A stretch of 64,000 nucleotides of DNA from Armatimonadia bacterium (GTDB lineage: Bacteria > Armatimonadota > Zipacnadia > Zipacnadales > JABUFB01): NCBI GenBank assembly GCA_039679385.1, contig JBDKVB010000016.1, positions 1-64,000 on the forward strand, given 5' to 3'. How positions within the stretch are numbered: position 1 is the first letter of the stretch; every line of letters begins with the position of its first letter. Positions 26,629-35,640 of the stretch are shown here, piece by piece. The notes below the pieces were generated by a model that did not search any database, was not told where the DNA came from, and worked only from the letters and a program-made list of their open reading frames with translations. The translations under genes were made by a program, and so were the position numbers.

Positions 26629-28070
26629 CGGTATCGACGACTCCAGTGAAAGTGCTGTTCGCTTCGGTCGAAGTGGCACCCTTCGCGTGGACCGGCGGGA
26701 TGGGGGACGTCGCGGGAAGCCTGCCGAAGGCGCTCCACAAGCTCGGAGTAGACGTCCGGGTCATCATGCCGAAGCACCGGGGCTGCGCCGAAAGGGCCGG
26801 CTCGATGCGGCGCATTGTGAATACGTGCGAAGTCCACATGCCGTGGTGGGTCACGGGTTGCGCTGTCGACGAAGGGCGGCTACCGGGCTCGGAAGTGCCG
26901 GTGTACTTCGTCGAACATCAGCAGTACTTCGACCGCGAGGGGGTGTATGGTCCGCCGGGAGCAAGTTGGCAGGACAACCTCGAGCGGTTCTCGTTCTTCT
27001 GCCGATCTGTGGTGGAGGTCCTGCGGCATCTGGACTGGCAGCCGGACCTGGTGCACCTGAACGACTGGCACACCTCCCTGCTGGCGCTCTACCAGAGGCT
27101 ATGGGGACTGGACTTCCGCACCATCTATACGGCCCACCAGCTTGGCCCGGCGTTCCACGGGACCTTCCCGGCCGCGCAGCAGACACTCGCAGGGATCGAC
27201 CTGGGACGACTGGAAACGCGGCGGTTCGTTGCGCACGGTCAGATCGACCTTGCCCGTGCCGGCCTGGCGCTAGCGGACAGGGCGAACACTGTCAGTGAAC
27301 GATATGCGCAGGAGGTTGCCGCTCCGGGCTCCGAGGAAGGGGTTTCGGATCTGGTTGCGGAGCTTGGCGACCGGTTCTGCGGCATCCTCAACGGGATCGA
27401 TACGGAGGTATGGAACCCGCGCCTCGATCACGTGATCGCAGCTCAGTACAGTGAGGAGGATCTGGGCGGCAAGCTGGAGTGCAGACGAGCACTGCAGCGC
27501 GAAGTGGGGCTGCCGGTGACGGATTCCGTGCCGCTGGTCGGCATGGTCAGCCGACTGGACCAACTCAAGGGCTTTGACTTGATACAGGCGGCTCTTCCGC
27601 AGCTCGGGGGCGCTCAGTTCGTGTTTCTGGGCTCGGGTGATCCAGGCTACACGGCCTTCCTGGAGGGAACGGCCCGCTACCGGGAAGACGTCGCCGCCGT
27701 GTGTCGGTTCGATTCGGAGCTGGCGCGCAAGATCTACGCCGGGGCCGACATGCTGCTGATGCCGTCGCGTCGCGAGCCGGCCGGACTTGCCCAGATGATC
27801 GCCCTGTCCTATGGGACGATCCCGGTGGTGCACTACACGGGCGGGCTCGCGGACACGATCAGTGAGGATCCGCGGCACCAGAACGGCTTTGTGTTCCACG
27901 AGTACCGGCCAGACCATCTGACGGCGGCGCTCGGCCGGGCCTTCAACGCATACCGAGAGCATGAGCGGTGGCAGGAGCTGATGCGGCATGCGATGCGCTG
28001 TGACCACTCCTGGGGTGCCTCAGCGGCCAAGTACCAGGAGATGTACCTGCGGGCGCTCCAGGCCCCGTAG
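26625..28070 (+). CDS. glgA: glycogen synthase (GT5)
   Basis: 481 residues, GT-B fold. It adds glucose from ADP-glucose to glycogen. N-terminal VLFASVEVAPFAWTGGMGDV matches the start of GT5 enzymes, but the usual KxGGL loop reads W-T-G-G-M, without the lysine that contacts ADP-glucose in E. coli GlgA. The C-terminal half is standard: a segment ending FVFLGSGDP, then MLLMPSRREPAGLAQMIA with the catalytic Glu, and VVHYTGGLADTI. The GTG start overlaps glgC by 4 bases. The Lys change makes donor preference worth testing, but activity is still likely. Confidence 0.94.
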   Translation: MTVSTTPVKVLFASVEVAPFAWTGGMGDVAGSLPKALHKLGVDVRVIMPKHRGCAERAGSMRRIVNTCEVHMPWWVTGCAVDEGRLPGSEVPVYFVEHQQYFDREGVYGPPGASWQDNLERFSFFCRSVVEVLRHLDWQPDLVHLNDWHTSLLALYQRLWGLDFRTIYTAHQLGPAFHGTFPAAQQTLAGIDLGRLETRRFVAHGQIDLARAGLALADRANTVSERYAQEVAAPGSEEGVSDLVAELGDRFCGILNGIDTEVWNPRLDHVIAAQYSEEDLGGKLECRRALQREVGLPVTDSVPLVGMVSRLDQLKGFDLIQAALPQLGGAQFVFLGSGDPGYTAFLEGTARYREDVAAVCRFDSELARKIYAGADMLLMPSRREPAGLAQMIALSYGTIPVVHYTGGLADTISEDPRHQNGFVFHEYRPDHLTAALGRAFNAYREHERWQELMRHAMRCDHSWGASAAKYQEMYLRALQAP

Positions 28071-28120
28071 AAGCACAGCAACGGGCATAGGAGACACTGC
28101 GCAAGAAGATACACACAGGA

Positions 28121-28155
28121 AGCCCTGCCACTAAGGAGTGGCGGGGCTCTTTGCT
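28121..28155 (+). terminator. terminator after glgA
   Basis: A 12-bp stem with one G-U pair, AGCCCTGCCACT / AGTGGCGGGGCT, and a 4-base AAGG loop is followed by CTTTGCTT. It ends the kinase-receiver-glgCA transcript 50 bases after the glgA stop and faces the convergent kinase gene. Confidence 0.75.
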
Positions 28156-28178
28156 TGCTCAGGAGCTGAGGGTTGAGC

Positions 28179-30110
28179 TTAGTTGGGGCGCAGGCGCCCC
28201 GGTGCATCGATGCTGTGGAGGACAGAGGCGATGGTCGTCTCGTCCTCGGGCGGGATTGCGATGGGGACGGAGAACCAGAAGGTGGCCCCGGCGCCCGGCA
28301 TGCTCTCCACGCCGATCTCTCCGCCATGCAGCTCGACCAGGTTACGGCTCAGAGGTAGACCCAGACCAGCCCCACCAAGTTGGTCCTCCTGGCGTCCGAC
28401 CTGGACGAACTCCTGGAAGATGGCGCCATGCAGTTCGGGCGGGATACCGGCACCACGATCGGTAACGGACATGCGGGCGAAGTCGGCATCGGACTCCACC
28501 GAGATATCAACGGCGGTGCCCTCAGGGGCGTACCGGATGGCGTTGGTGAGCAGGTTGAAGAGAATCTGCTTGATCCGCCTCTCGTCGGCAAGGACGACGG
28601 GCGGATCGTCCGGCATGTGGACCTGGAGGCTAACGCCCTTGTTGCGTGCCATGCCCTTGATGATCTTTGTGGCCTGGTCAACGACCAGGTCGACACGAAT
28701 CGGCTGGAGGTCGAGCTTGATGGTGCCGGCCTCGACCTTGGAGAGGTCGATGACGTCGTTAATGAGCTGGAGGAGATGCTGCCCGGCGTCGATGATACGC
28801 TCGACGAAACCGCGCTGCTGCTCATCGAGGGTGCCGAAGGAGTCGTCGGCGAGCAACTCGGCGAAACCGTTGATGGCGTTGAGCGGCGTGCGTATCTCGT
28901 GACTCATGTTGGCGAGGAACTGGGACTTAACGACGTTGGCCCTCGCAAGCTGAGCATTGACGCGCTGCAGCTCGGCGCCCTGGACCTCGAGGTCACGGTT
29001 GGTCTTCTCAAGCTGCTCACGAAGCTTGCGGCGCTCTGAGACATCGTGGAAAACGAGCTGGACGAGGCGCTTGTCCTGATAGGTTACGAGACTGCCGCTG
29101 AGGTCGACGCTGACGAACTGACCGTCACGGCGCCGCAAGGGGATCTCGGAGAAGAGCACGCCGGTTTTGCGGATCGTCTCCTGGACGATGTTACGGAAGC
29201 GCACGACGCCGTCGGCATCCAGGATCGCAACAGTCTGGTCGAGGAGCTCCTCGCGGGTGGCCCCGATCACCTGCAGCGCCTGAGGATTGGCGTCGCGGAT
29301 GACGGTAGTGTCGGCGTCGACCAGCAGGACAGCGTCCATGGCCTGAGCGAAGAGGGCGCGGTGGCGCACTTCAGAGGCTGCAAGCTGGCCCACGCTGTCG
29401 GTGAGCTCTTGGTTGGCGGCACGGAGGGCTTCGGAGCGACGTTCGAGCTCTTCCTCCATCGCGCGTCGCTCGGTCGTGTCGTGCAGTGCGATAAGCGCGA
29501 CGGGACTGGCAGACTCTCCAAGCATACGGGAGTACATGTCGAGCCAGACGATCGCGCCATCGCGACGGATCCAGGGGACCTCGCGTGCGTGCGAGAAGCG
29601 CTCGGTGGCCAGCCGCTGCAGGCCGAGTTCGGCCCGAGTGGCCACCCACTCGGGGCACAGTCCGAGGCCGATCTGGCCCTCGAGTTCCTCGCGGGCGTAG
29701 CCGAGGAGCTTGGCGAAGTCGTCGTTGACGTAGAGCATGGTGCGGCTTGGGACATGGAAGGCATACATGGGCGTGGGACTGGCCTCGACTGCAGCAGCGG
29801 CCTCGCTGTGAGCGGCGAGGGTGGGCTGGGTCTCAGAGCGGAGTGCAATGTTAGCCCAGGCTTGCAGGCCCGAGATCCCGAGTATCGCAATAGCGACCGC
29901 AAAGGCCTGCAGGAGGAACCATTCGCGTTGCCCTGCGAACACGACGAGTATGGCGCCACCGACTGCCAGGAGCGACCACCATAGCCCAATCTTCTCCGCT
30001 ACGGCCCGCAAAGCCCGGTGACTGAGCGCGGCGCCATTGGTGCGTTTTGGAGCGGGCTGTTGACTGGGGCTTACCGTGTTCAGATAACTCACCGTCCTTC
30101 CTGCAGTCAT
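28179..30110 (-). CDS. membrane-anchored PAS histidine kinase
   Basis: 643 residues. Two membrane helices (about residues 41-60 and 68-86) anchor the protein. Two PAS domains follow (about 105-225, with PTPMYAFHVPSRTMLYV; and 255-370, with MDAVLLVDADTTVIRDA). A coiled segment leads to the H-box FLANMSHEIRTPLNAING with the phosphorylated histidine at residue 404. N-box NLLTNAIRYAPEG, G1 VTDRGAGI and G2 GGAGLGLPLSRNLV complete the catalytic domain. No response regulator gene is adjacent. It has its own promoter and ends 24 bases from the glg terminator. Confidence 0.95.
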   Translation of the reverse strand: MTAGRTVSYLNTVSPSQQPAPKRTNGAALSHRALRAVAEKIGLWWSLLAVGGAILVVFAGQREWFLLQAFAVAIAILGISGLQAWANIALRSETQPTLAAHSEAAAAVEASPTPMYAFHVPSRTMLYVNDDFAKLLGYAREELEGQIGLGLCPEWVATRAELGLQRLATERFSHAREVPWIRRDGAIVWLDMYSRMLGESASPVALIALHDTTERRAMEEELERRSEALRAANQELTDSVGQLAASEVRHRALFAQAMDAVLLVDADTTVIRDANPQALQVIGATREELLDQTVAILDADGVVRFRNIVQETIRKTGVLFSEIPLRRRDGQFVSVDLSGSLVTYQDKRLVQLVFHDVSERRKLREQLEKTNRDLEVQGAELQRVNAQLARANVVKSQFLANMSHEIRTPLNAINGFAELLADDSFGTLDEQQRGFVERIIDAGQHLLQLINDVIDLSKVEAGTIKLDLQPIRVDLVVDQATKIIKGMARNKGVSLQVHMPDDPPVVLADERRIKQILFNLLTNAIRYAPEGTAVDISVESDADFARMSVTDRGAGIPPELHGAIFQEFVQVGRQEDQLGGAGLGLPLSRNLVELHGGEIGVESMPGAGATFWFSVPIAIPPEDETTIASVLHSIDAPGRLRPN

Positions 30111-30151
30111 ACGGACGAAGATATGAACGCTTTAACGGTGTACTTGGGAAA

Positions 30152-30180
30152 AGTGTAACTCTTCTCCGTGGCAAGGTCAA
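30152..30180 (-). promoter_or_regulatory. promoter of the membrane histidine kinase gene
   Basis: On the minus strand TTGACC (30180-30175) and TACACT (30157-30152) are 17 bases apart, +1 near 30145. The surrounding 30111-30302 interval is less GC-rich than the genes on either side and holds no other recognised element. Confidence 0.55.
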
Positions 30181-30302
30181 TATCAATGCGGCTGGCTGTT
30201 GCGTTGTCGTTACGTGCGTGTGTGCGCAACCTGAAGGAGAGCATTGGTTAGCTGTAACAGCAGTCAAGGTCCCCTCACGACACAGCCCTTCGCCCATGTA
30301 TT

Positions 30303-31328
30303 TCACGTAAAGACCCGCGTGAGTTCATCCTGGTCGAACCGAGGTAGCGGCACCGCGCCTTCGGGTGTTCGAAGGACGCAGTCGCCACCGGGCTGCGTCA
30401 CACGCCCAAGGAGGGTGCAGTCGATTCCTCCGCGAAGGCAGGCCTCGATGACCGCAGGAGCGTCTTCCGGTGCCACGGCCAGCAGCAGGGATCCGGAGGC
30501 GATGAGCCCTAGCGGGTTGAGGCCCAGGTGCCGGCAGAGCCTGGCTCCCTCGGAAAGCAGGGGCAGTGCAGAGCCGTCGACCTCAAGGCCGACGTGGCCT
30601 GCGGTGGACATCTCCCACAGTCCGGTAGCGAGTCCCCCCTCCGTGGGGTCATGCATTGCGTGAACGCGTGCTGTCTCACAGGCCAGCTTCGCTTCGGCCA
30701 AGACGCCGATGCCCGGACGGTGGAGCAGGTCGGCACAGGCATCGAGGAACTCCGGAGCGAAGCCCTCCTCCAGAAGACGCGGCCGGAGCTCCCGCGCGAG
30801 GAGTGAGGTGCCCTCCAGAGGCACCGCCTTCGTGACGAGAAGTGCGTCGCCGGGCCGGATCCCGCTGTTGGTAACCAGGCGGTCTCGCGCGACCTGGCCA
30901 ACAACGGTGCCCGAGATGACCGGGCGGTCGAGGCCGAGGGTGACCTCGGTGTGGCCGCCAACAAGGGACATCCCGTAGTGGTCGCACGCGGACCGGACCT
31001 GGGTCAGGAGTGAGGAGACCGAGTCCGCGGTCGCGTCCTTCTCGGGCAGCAGCACGGTGGCAAGGAACCAGCGCGGAGTGCCTCCGGCGGTAGCGATATC
31101 GTTGACGTTGACGGTGACGGCATAGAAGCCGATCTCGTCGGTAGCGAAGGTGATGGGATCGCTCTTGAGGAGGAGCAACTCAGGGGCACCGACGTCGATC
31201 ACGGCGACGTCGCGTCCGATCCCAGGGCCGACGACAACAGAGGGGTCACCTCCGAGAGAACCCAGGAGCGTAGCAAGAAGGTCGGCATCCAGTTTGCCCG
31301 GTTTCAGAGGGATCTGCGAGGGGAGCAT
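30303..31328 (-). CDS. AIR synthase-related protein (HypE/PurM fold)
   Basis: 341 residues of the PurM/SelD/HypE/ThiL ATP-binding superfamily. Recognisable parts are VGPGIGRDVAVIDVG, a strand KSDPITFATDE, VNVNDIATAGGTPRWFLA, GHTEVT, and the C-terminal HAMHDPTEGGLATGLWEMS. True HypE ends in a PRIC-like motif whose cysteine is carbamoylated; this protein ends ELTRVFT and has no such cysteine. SelD hallmarks (N-terminal Cys/Sec loop) are also absent. It therefore belongs to an unassigned branch. Its start overlaps the HAD phosphatase gene by 25 bases, implying coupling, unless an internal start is used. Confidence 0.8.
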   Translation of the reverse strand: MLPSQIPLKPGKLDADLLATLLGSLGGDPSVVVGPGIGRDVAVIDVGAPELLLLKSDPITFATDEIGFYAVTVNVNDIATAGGTPRWFLATVLLPEKDATADSVSSLLTQVRSACDHYGMSLVGGHTEVTLGLDRPVISGTVVGQVARDRLVTNSGIRPGDALLVTKAVPLEGTSLLARELRPRLLEEGFAPEFLDACADLLHRPGIGVLAEAKLACETARVHAMHDPTEGGLATGLWEMSTAGHVGLEVDGSALPLLSEGARLCRHLGLNPLGLIASGSLLLAVAPEDAPAVIEACLRGGIDCTLLGRVTQPGGDCVLRTPEGAVPLPRFDQDELTRVFT

Positions 31329-32020
31329 GCTATCAACTCGGAGGTATCCCCGGAGAGAAGGAAACGGGCGACGACGGCCAGATCGGCCGCGACGAGATCG
31401 GCCCCGTAGTCAGCGAACTGCTCCCGGGTAGTACGGTCGGTGAGCACGCCACAGGTGAAGGCCCCGGCAGCCTGCCCACACTCGATGTCAGTGCGGTGAT
31501 CGCCGACAAGGAGGGCATGGTCGGGCGCCACGTGCAGGACTTCAAGGGCTGCGAGCAGGTGGCCCCTATCAGGCTTGACGGCAGGGACGTCGTCGCGGGT
31601 AAGCAGGAGGTCGAAGTAGAGAGGATGGCGAGCCAGAAAGGCCTCCACAGCGCGACGGCAGTTCCGGGTGATGATGCCGATGCGCATCCCGGCGTTAGCC
31701 AGGTCCATCAGCGCATCGGGAATACCGGGAAAGGGGCTTCCCTTCGCGCAGAAGCCAATCTCGACGTCCTCAAGAACCGCGTCGGCCTCCCGACGGAACT
31801 GCGAACGGCGGAAGGGGTCTGCAGCAAGACGGTCCTCGGCGACCTCGATGAGCTCGAGGACGTAGAGGCCCTGATCCATTGTGGCTTGCCACAGACCCCA
31901 GGTTTTGATGAGCTCGACGGTTCGGCTCCGCATCTGGGCGAAGTCGATCTGCGTGTGTGCCAGCGTGCCATCGAAATCGCAGACGACGGCCTGGATTTGG
32001 TCGATGGCGAAGCTGGACAT
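31304..32020 (-). CDS. HAD-superfamily phosphatase (Gph/PGP-like)
   Basis: 238 residues. HAD motif I is VVCDFDGTLAHT, with the nucleophile and acid aspartates. Motif II is IGIITRN. The motif III Lys is in VPAVKPDRGH, and motif IV is LLVGDHRTDIECGQAAG. A helical C1 cap lies between motifs I and II. This is the pattern of phosphoglycolate-type and pyrophosphatase-like HAD enzymes. The substrate is unknown. It lies 42 bases after the UPF0182 gene on the same strand and overlaps the AIR-synthase-like gene. Confidence 0.9.
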   Translation of the reverse strand: MSSFAIDQIQAVVCDFDGTLAHTQIDFAQMRSRTVELIKTWGLWQATMDQGLYVLELIEVAEDRLAADPFRRSQFRREADAVLEDVEIGFCAKGSPFPGIPDALMDLANAGMRIGIITRNCRRAVEAFLARHPLYFDLLLTRDDVPAVKPDRGHLLAALEVLHVAPDHALLVGDHRTDIECGQAAGAFTCGVLTDRTTREQFADYGADLVAADLAVVARFLLSGDTSELIACSPRRSL

Positions 32021-32062
32021 ACGTGCAACCTCTATCGGTTGGTTAGCGTTAGGGCAGTCTGG

Positions 32063-35020
32063 CTACTGGGCCAGCTTCTCGATCTGGTCGAGGATATTGG
32101 CCAGTTCGCTGTCAAGGCGCTGGAACTCGCCCAGGTTCCCGGAGTTCAGGGCCTTCTCCTTGCTCTGCTGCAACTCCAGTGCCTGCTCCACAAGGCTCTT
32201 TATGGTAGCGGCCTGGGCCTGTCCGGCCGGGGGTGCCTGTGACGGCGAGATGCTGCTCGCCGCAGCTTCCTCCGGAGTGCGCCCGAAGAGCTTAGCGAGG
32301 GCGGAATCCAGGTCAGTACCGAAGGCAACGCGGTTGCCGTTCACGAGGAGCACGAGTTTGAGTTCAGGGATCGGGCTCTTGGCCGCGGCGATGTAGACCG
32401 GCTCAGCATAGAGCAGGGAGTTCTCGATGGGAATGACGAGAAGGTTGCCGCGGATGATGGTGGACCCTCGCTGTCCCCACAGGGTCTGGTTCTTGGAGAA
32501 CTCGGGGTCCTGGCCGATGCGTGACTCGACCTGCATGGGCCCGTCAACAAGGGCGTTCTTGGGGAAGCGGTAGCAGACGATCTCGCCGTAGTGCGCCGGG
32601 TCGCAACGGGCAGCCATCCAGGCGACCATGTTCTTGTCCTCACGGCCCTTGGGTGTGAAGGGCAGCATGAGCAGGAACTCTTCCTTTGTTTCGCCCGGCA
32701 GCTTCATGACGGCGTAGTAGGCCTCGGTCTTGCGGGCCTCAGAGCCGTAGATCTCGTTGGGGATGGCCCAGCTATCCTCCCGCTGGTAGAAGGTGGTCGC
32801 GTCGGTCATGTGGTAGTCCGCGTAGGTATCCGCCTGGACGGTGAAGAGCAGTTGCGGGAATCGGAAGTGCTGCTGGACCTCTCTGGGCGCCGGCTCTTTC
32901 TTGAGCAGCGTCGGGAAGATGCTCTGGTAGCACTGGATCATGGGATCAGTGGGATCAGTGCAGTAGAACTCGGGAATGCCGTCGTAGGCGTCGCAGACGA
33001 CCTTCACGGAGTTGCGCATGTAGTTGACGCCCACCAGGGAGTGCGGTGTGGAATACGGATAGGTGCGCGAGTAGGTGTAGGCGTCGTTGATCCACTTGAG
33101 TTTGCCGTCGATGACCGTGATATACGGATCCGGATCACAGAGCAGGAAGAGGGGGCACAGAGTCTGGATGCGCTCCGGCAGGGTGCGGTTAATGATAACC
33201 CGACTGTCCTTGGTGAGGGACTGGGTGAAGAGGAGCTGCCAGTCCTGGAACCGAGCGAAGAAGGCGAGACGACGCCAGAAGCTAGCGACGGGTATGCCGC
33301 CCTTGCCGGTGTAGCGTGTGTAGGCGTTGCCTTCCTGGGCGTTGGCCGCGTTAGAGCCACCGCGAGCGTAGTCGAGTTCGTCAACCTTGGTGTTGGCGAT
33401 GACGTAGTCCTCGATCTTGGCCAGGGGTTCGTCCATGATGCGCTGCTCAGCCGCACCGGGTCGATCCTGATCCTGCTGCGGTCCGCCCTGCTGTCCGGAC
33501 TGCTGGCCGGTAGCGTCGGTGCCCTGGTTGGACTGGTCAGGCTGACCGGCTCGCTCGTGACGTTCGATGCTCTGGATGAGCTCGATGAAGCGTGGATGAA
33601 TGCTGGTGAAGAAGTAGACGCCAGGCTGGTTGATCTGGAGGTCCTTGATGGACTGGGGCGGGATGTCCTTGACCCAGAAGTTGGGCAGGCCCTCCCCCGT
33701 CTCGCCGCGCCCAATCTCGTTGACCGGGGCTGCACAGACACCGTAGCCATGGGTGTACTGGAGGTGGCTCTTGACCCAAGTCTGGGGGGCCGGGATGCGA
33801 TTGGAGTCGACCTGTCGAGGCGCGATCATGACCTGACGCACATGTCCGTCGATCGTGTAGCGGTCAACGTCGACGTCTGGGAAATCGTAGTAGGCCCGAA
33901 GTCCCTGGCGCTGATCCATGGTGCGCTCAAGGGGCCGGTGATCCCACAGGCGGATGTTGTCGATGGTGAGACGGTTGCGCTCGACCTGGTCCCAGGTGAG
34001 GTTCGTGACGACGTTGTGTAGGCGGTTCTGGATCTTGTCGAGGCCGAAGGCCTTGTTGGTGGCCTTGATGTTGGACTCGATGAAGGGCTTTTCCTTGTCG
34101 AACTGGGTCGGGTTGACCACGAGCCTCTGGACAGCCACGGGGTAGACCGTGCCACCCAGGAAGGAGAAGAGGAGGAGGACAGCGAGAGAACCCGCCGGCC
34201 AGAAGAGGCGGCGTGAGCGGATGCTGGCGATCATCACTACGGCACCGACAAGGCACAGAACCATCAGGCCATACATGACCGGAAGCCGGCCATAGACATC
34301 CGCATAGGCGGCACCCCAGAGGACGCCTCCCTTGTTGGACAGGAGCAGGCCGAACTGGTCGATCCGGTAGTTGATGATCTTGACGAGGAGGCCAAGGGCA
34401 ACCAGAGCGTAGACATGGGTCCGGGCCCTCTGGGTGGTCTGGATGGAGTTGCCGACCACGCGGATGGCTTCCTGGTAGAGGTGGACCAGGATGGAGGCGA
34501 TGGTCGCGACGACTACAGCCAGGAAGGCCGAGCGGACGAGATAGCGCAGGAAGCCGAGCTTGAAGACGTAGAAGCTGGCGTCCTTGCCGAAGATCGGATC
34601 GACATCATTGAAGGGGACAGCGTGGCCAAACTGCAGCCAGGGCAGCCATTTCCCGCTGGCGACGACTCCGGCCATAAGCCCGCCGAGGAGGGCGAAGACA
34701 AGCAGCGCCTTGTCGGCGTACTGCTCGATCTGCGCGCGCTCTTCGTCCGGCAGAAGGCGCTTGCCGAGAAGGGCGACATCGGGCGGCAGCGGCTTGCGGG
34801 CAATCCTGAGGTTGATCCACAACCACAGGAAGAAGAGGACACCGATGATGAGGCCGAGGACGATACGAGTGGAGAGAATGGTGGTAAACACAGCGCCCTG
34901 GGAGAGCGCGCTGAACCACAGGTAGTCAGTCCACAGTGTGAGAGCTTTGGCGGCAAGGATGAGGGCCAGGATTGCACCGAAGATGTAGTAGAACACTTTG
35001 GACGGCAGCGTCACAGTCAT
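32063..35020 (-). CDS. UPF0182 (COG1615) large integral membrane protein
   Basis: 985 residues. About seven membrane helices occupy the first 300 residues, starting VFYYIFGAILALILAAKAL. A long extracytoplasmic region follows with family-typical segments (YDFPDVDVDRYTIDG, NFWVKDIPPQS, YIEPVY-like LLYAEPVYIAAA near the end). A low-complexity Gln/Asp-rich insert sits around residues 505-530. The last 60 residues are a helical Gln/Glu-rich tail. Length fits the family, which is widespread in actinobacteria, cyanobacteria and clostridia but has no assigned function. It lies 24 bases after the bifunctional nuclease gene. Confidence 0.9.
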   Translation of the reverse strand: MTVTLPSKVFYYIFGAILALILAAKALTLWTDYLWFSALSQGAVFTTILSTRIVLGLIIGVLFFLWLWINLRIARKPLPPDVALLGKRLLPDEERAQIEQYADKALLVFALLGGLMAGVVASGKWLPWLQFGHAVPFNDVDPIFGKDASFYVFKLGFLRYLVRSAFLAVVVATIASILVHLYQEAIRVVGNSIQTTQRARTHVYALVALGLLVKIINYRIDQFGLLLSNKGGVLWGAAYADVYGRLPVMYGLMVLCLVGAVVMIASIRSRRLFWPAGSLAVLLLFSFLGGTVYPVAVQRLVVNPTQFDKEKPFIESNIKATNKAFGLDKIQNRLHNVVTNLTWDQVERNRLTIDNIRLWDHRPLERTMDQRQGLRAYYDFPDVDVDRYTIDGHVRQVMIAPRQVDSNRIPAPQTWVKSHLQYTHGYGVCAAPVNEIGRGETGEGLPNFWVKDIPPQSIKDLQINQPGVYFFTSIHPRFIELIQSIERHERAGQPDQSNQGTDATGQQSGQQGGPQQDQDRPGAAEQRIMDEPLAKIEDYVIANTKVDELDYARGGSNAANAQEGNAYTRYTGKGGIPVASFWRRLAFFARFQDWQLLFTQSLTKDSRVIINRTLPERIQTLCPLFLLCDPDPYITVIDGKLKWINDAYTYSRTYPYSTPHSLVGVNYMRNSVKVVCDAYDGIPEFYCTDPTDPMIQCYQSIFPTLLKKEPAPREVQQHFRFPQLLFTVQADTYADYHMTDATTFYQREDSWAIPNEIYGSEARKTEAYYAVMKLPGETKEEFLLMLPFTPKGREDKNMVAWMAARCDPAHYGEIVCYRFPKNALVDGPMQVESRIGQDPEFSKNQTLWGQRGSTIIRGNLLVIPIENSLLYAEPVYIAAAKSPIPELKLVLLVNGNRVAFGTDLDSALAKLFGRTPEEAAASSISPSQAPPAGQAQAATIKSLVEQALELQQSKEKALNSGNLGEFQRLDSELANILDQIEKLAQ

Positions 35021-35044
35021 TCTCCTAGGGGGTAGTGGGCCGGC

Positions 35045-35557
35045 TTAGTGGTCGTCTTCGTCCTCATCGACGTCGGCAGGGGGTTCGTCCGCGTCGAGGC
35101 CCATGTTGCCCATTATCTTACGGAACTGTGTGAGTTCATCGTTCTCGTCGTCTTCCAGGTCAGCCGCCCAGACTTGGGCTTCGCCCAGCACCTGCTCGGC
35201 GACGAAGATGCGGGCATTCGTTCGCAAGGCGAGAGCGATGGCGTCGCTAGGTCTGGCATCAAGGGTTACGGAGCCGGTCGAGGTCGTAAGATGCAGGAGT
35301 CCGTAGAAGGTGCCGTTCTCCAGCTTCGTGACCTCAACGCGGGTCAAGCGGTGTCCAAGGGCCTGCAGGGCGTTGGCGAAGAGATCATGGGTAAGGGGTC
35401 GCTCGAAGGTCTCGCCGCGCAGGGCCAGGGCAATGGCATAGGCTTCGTACTCGCCAATGAGGATCGGGAGCAGTCTGACCTGCTGCAGGTCGGCGAGAAT
35501 GACCAGAGTGTGTCCCTGCTGGTTCATGCCGATACGGTGGACGAGCATTTCTACCAT
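35045..35557 (-). CDS. bifunctional nuclease family protein (DUF151)
   Basis: 170 residues. The BFN core is visible: HTLVILADLQQVRLLPILIG, EAYAIALALRGETFERPLTHD and DARPSDAIALALRTNARIFV. The last 40 residues form an acidic tail ending DVDEDEDDH. Plant and some bacterial homologues have RNase and DNase activity, but most bacterial ones are uncharacterised. It is the gene before UPF0182 on the same strand. Confidence 0.9.
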   Translation of the reverse strand: MVEMLVHRIGMNQQGHTLVILADLQQVRLLPILIGEYEAYAIALALRGETFERPLTHDLFANALQALGHRLTRVEVTKLENGTFYGLLHLTTSTGSVTLDARPSDAIALALRTNARIFVAEQVLGEAQVWAADLEDDENDELTQFRKIMGNMGLDADEPPADVDEDEDDH

Positions 35558-35640
35558 CGGTCCATGACCTGCCTGTCAGATGGCCGGGGCCTCGCCAGAA
35601 GCGGGCCTTCCGGGTAAGCAGAGGACAGTTGGCGAGCCAG

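Noticed and set aside
30303-31328. SelD (selenophosphate synthetase), which would have fitted SelB
   Set aside because: The N-terminal Cys/Sec-containing loop and the SelD-specific Lys are missing. Overall layout is closer to HypE/AIR-synthase-like proteins.
32591-34021. 476-residue open frame on the plus strand
   Set aside because: It is antisense to the UPF0182 gene and shows only low-complexity Val/Gly/Asp sequence.
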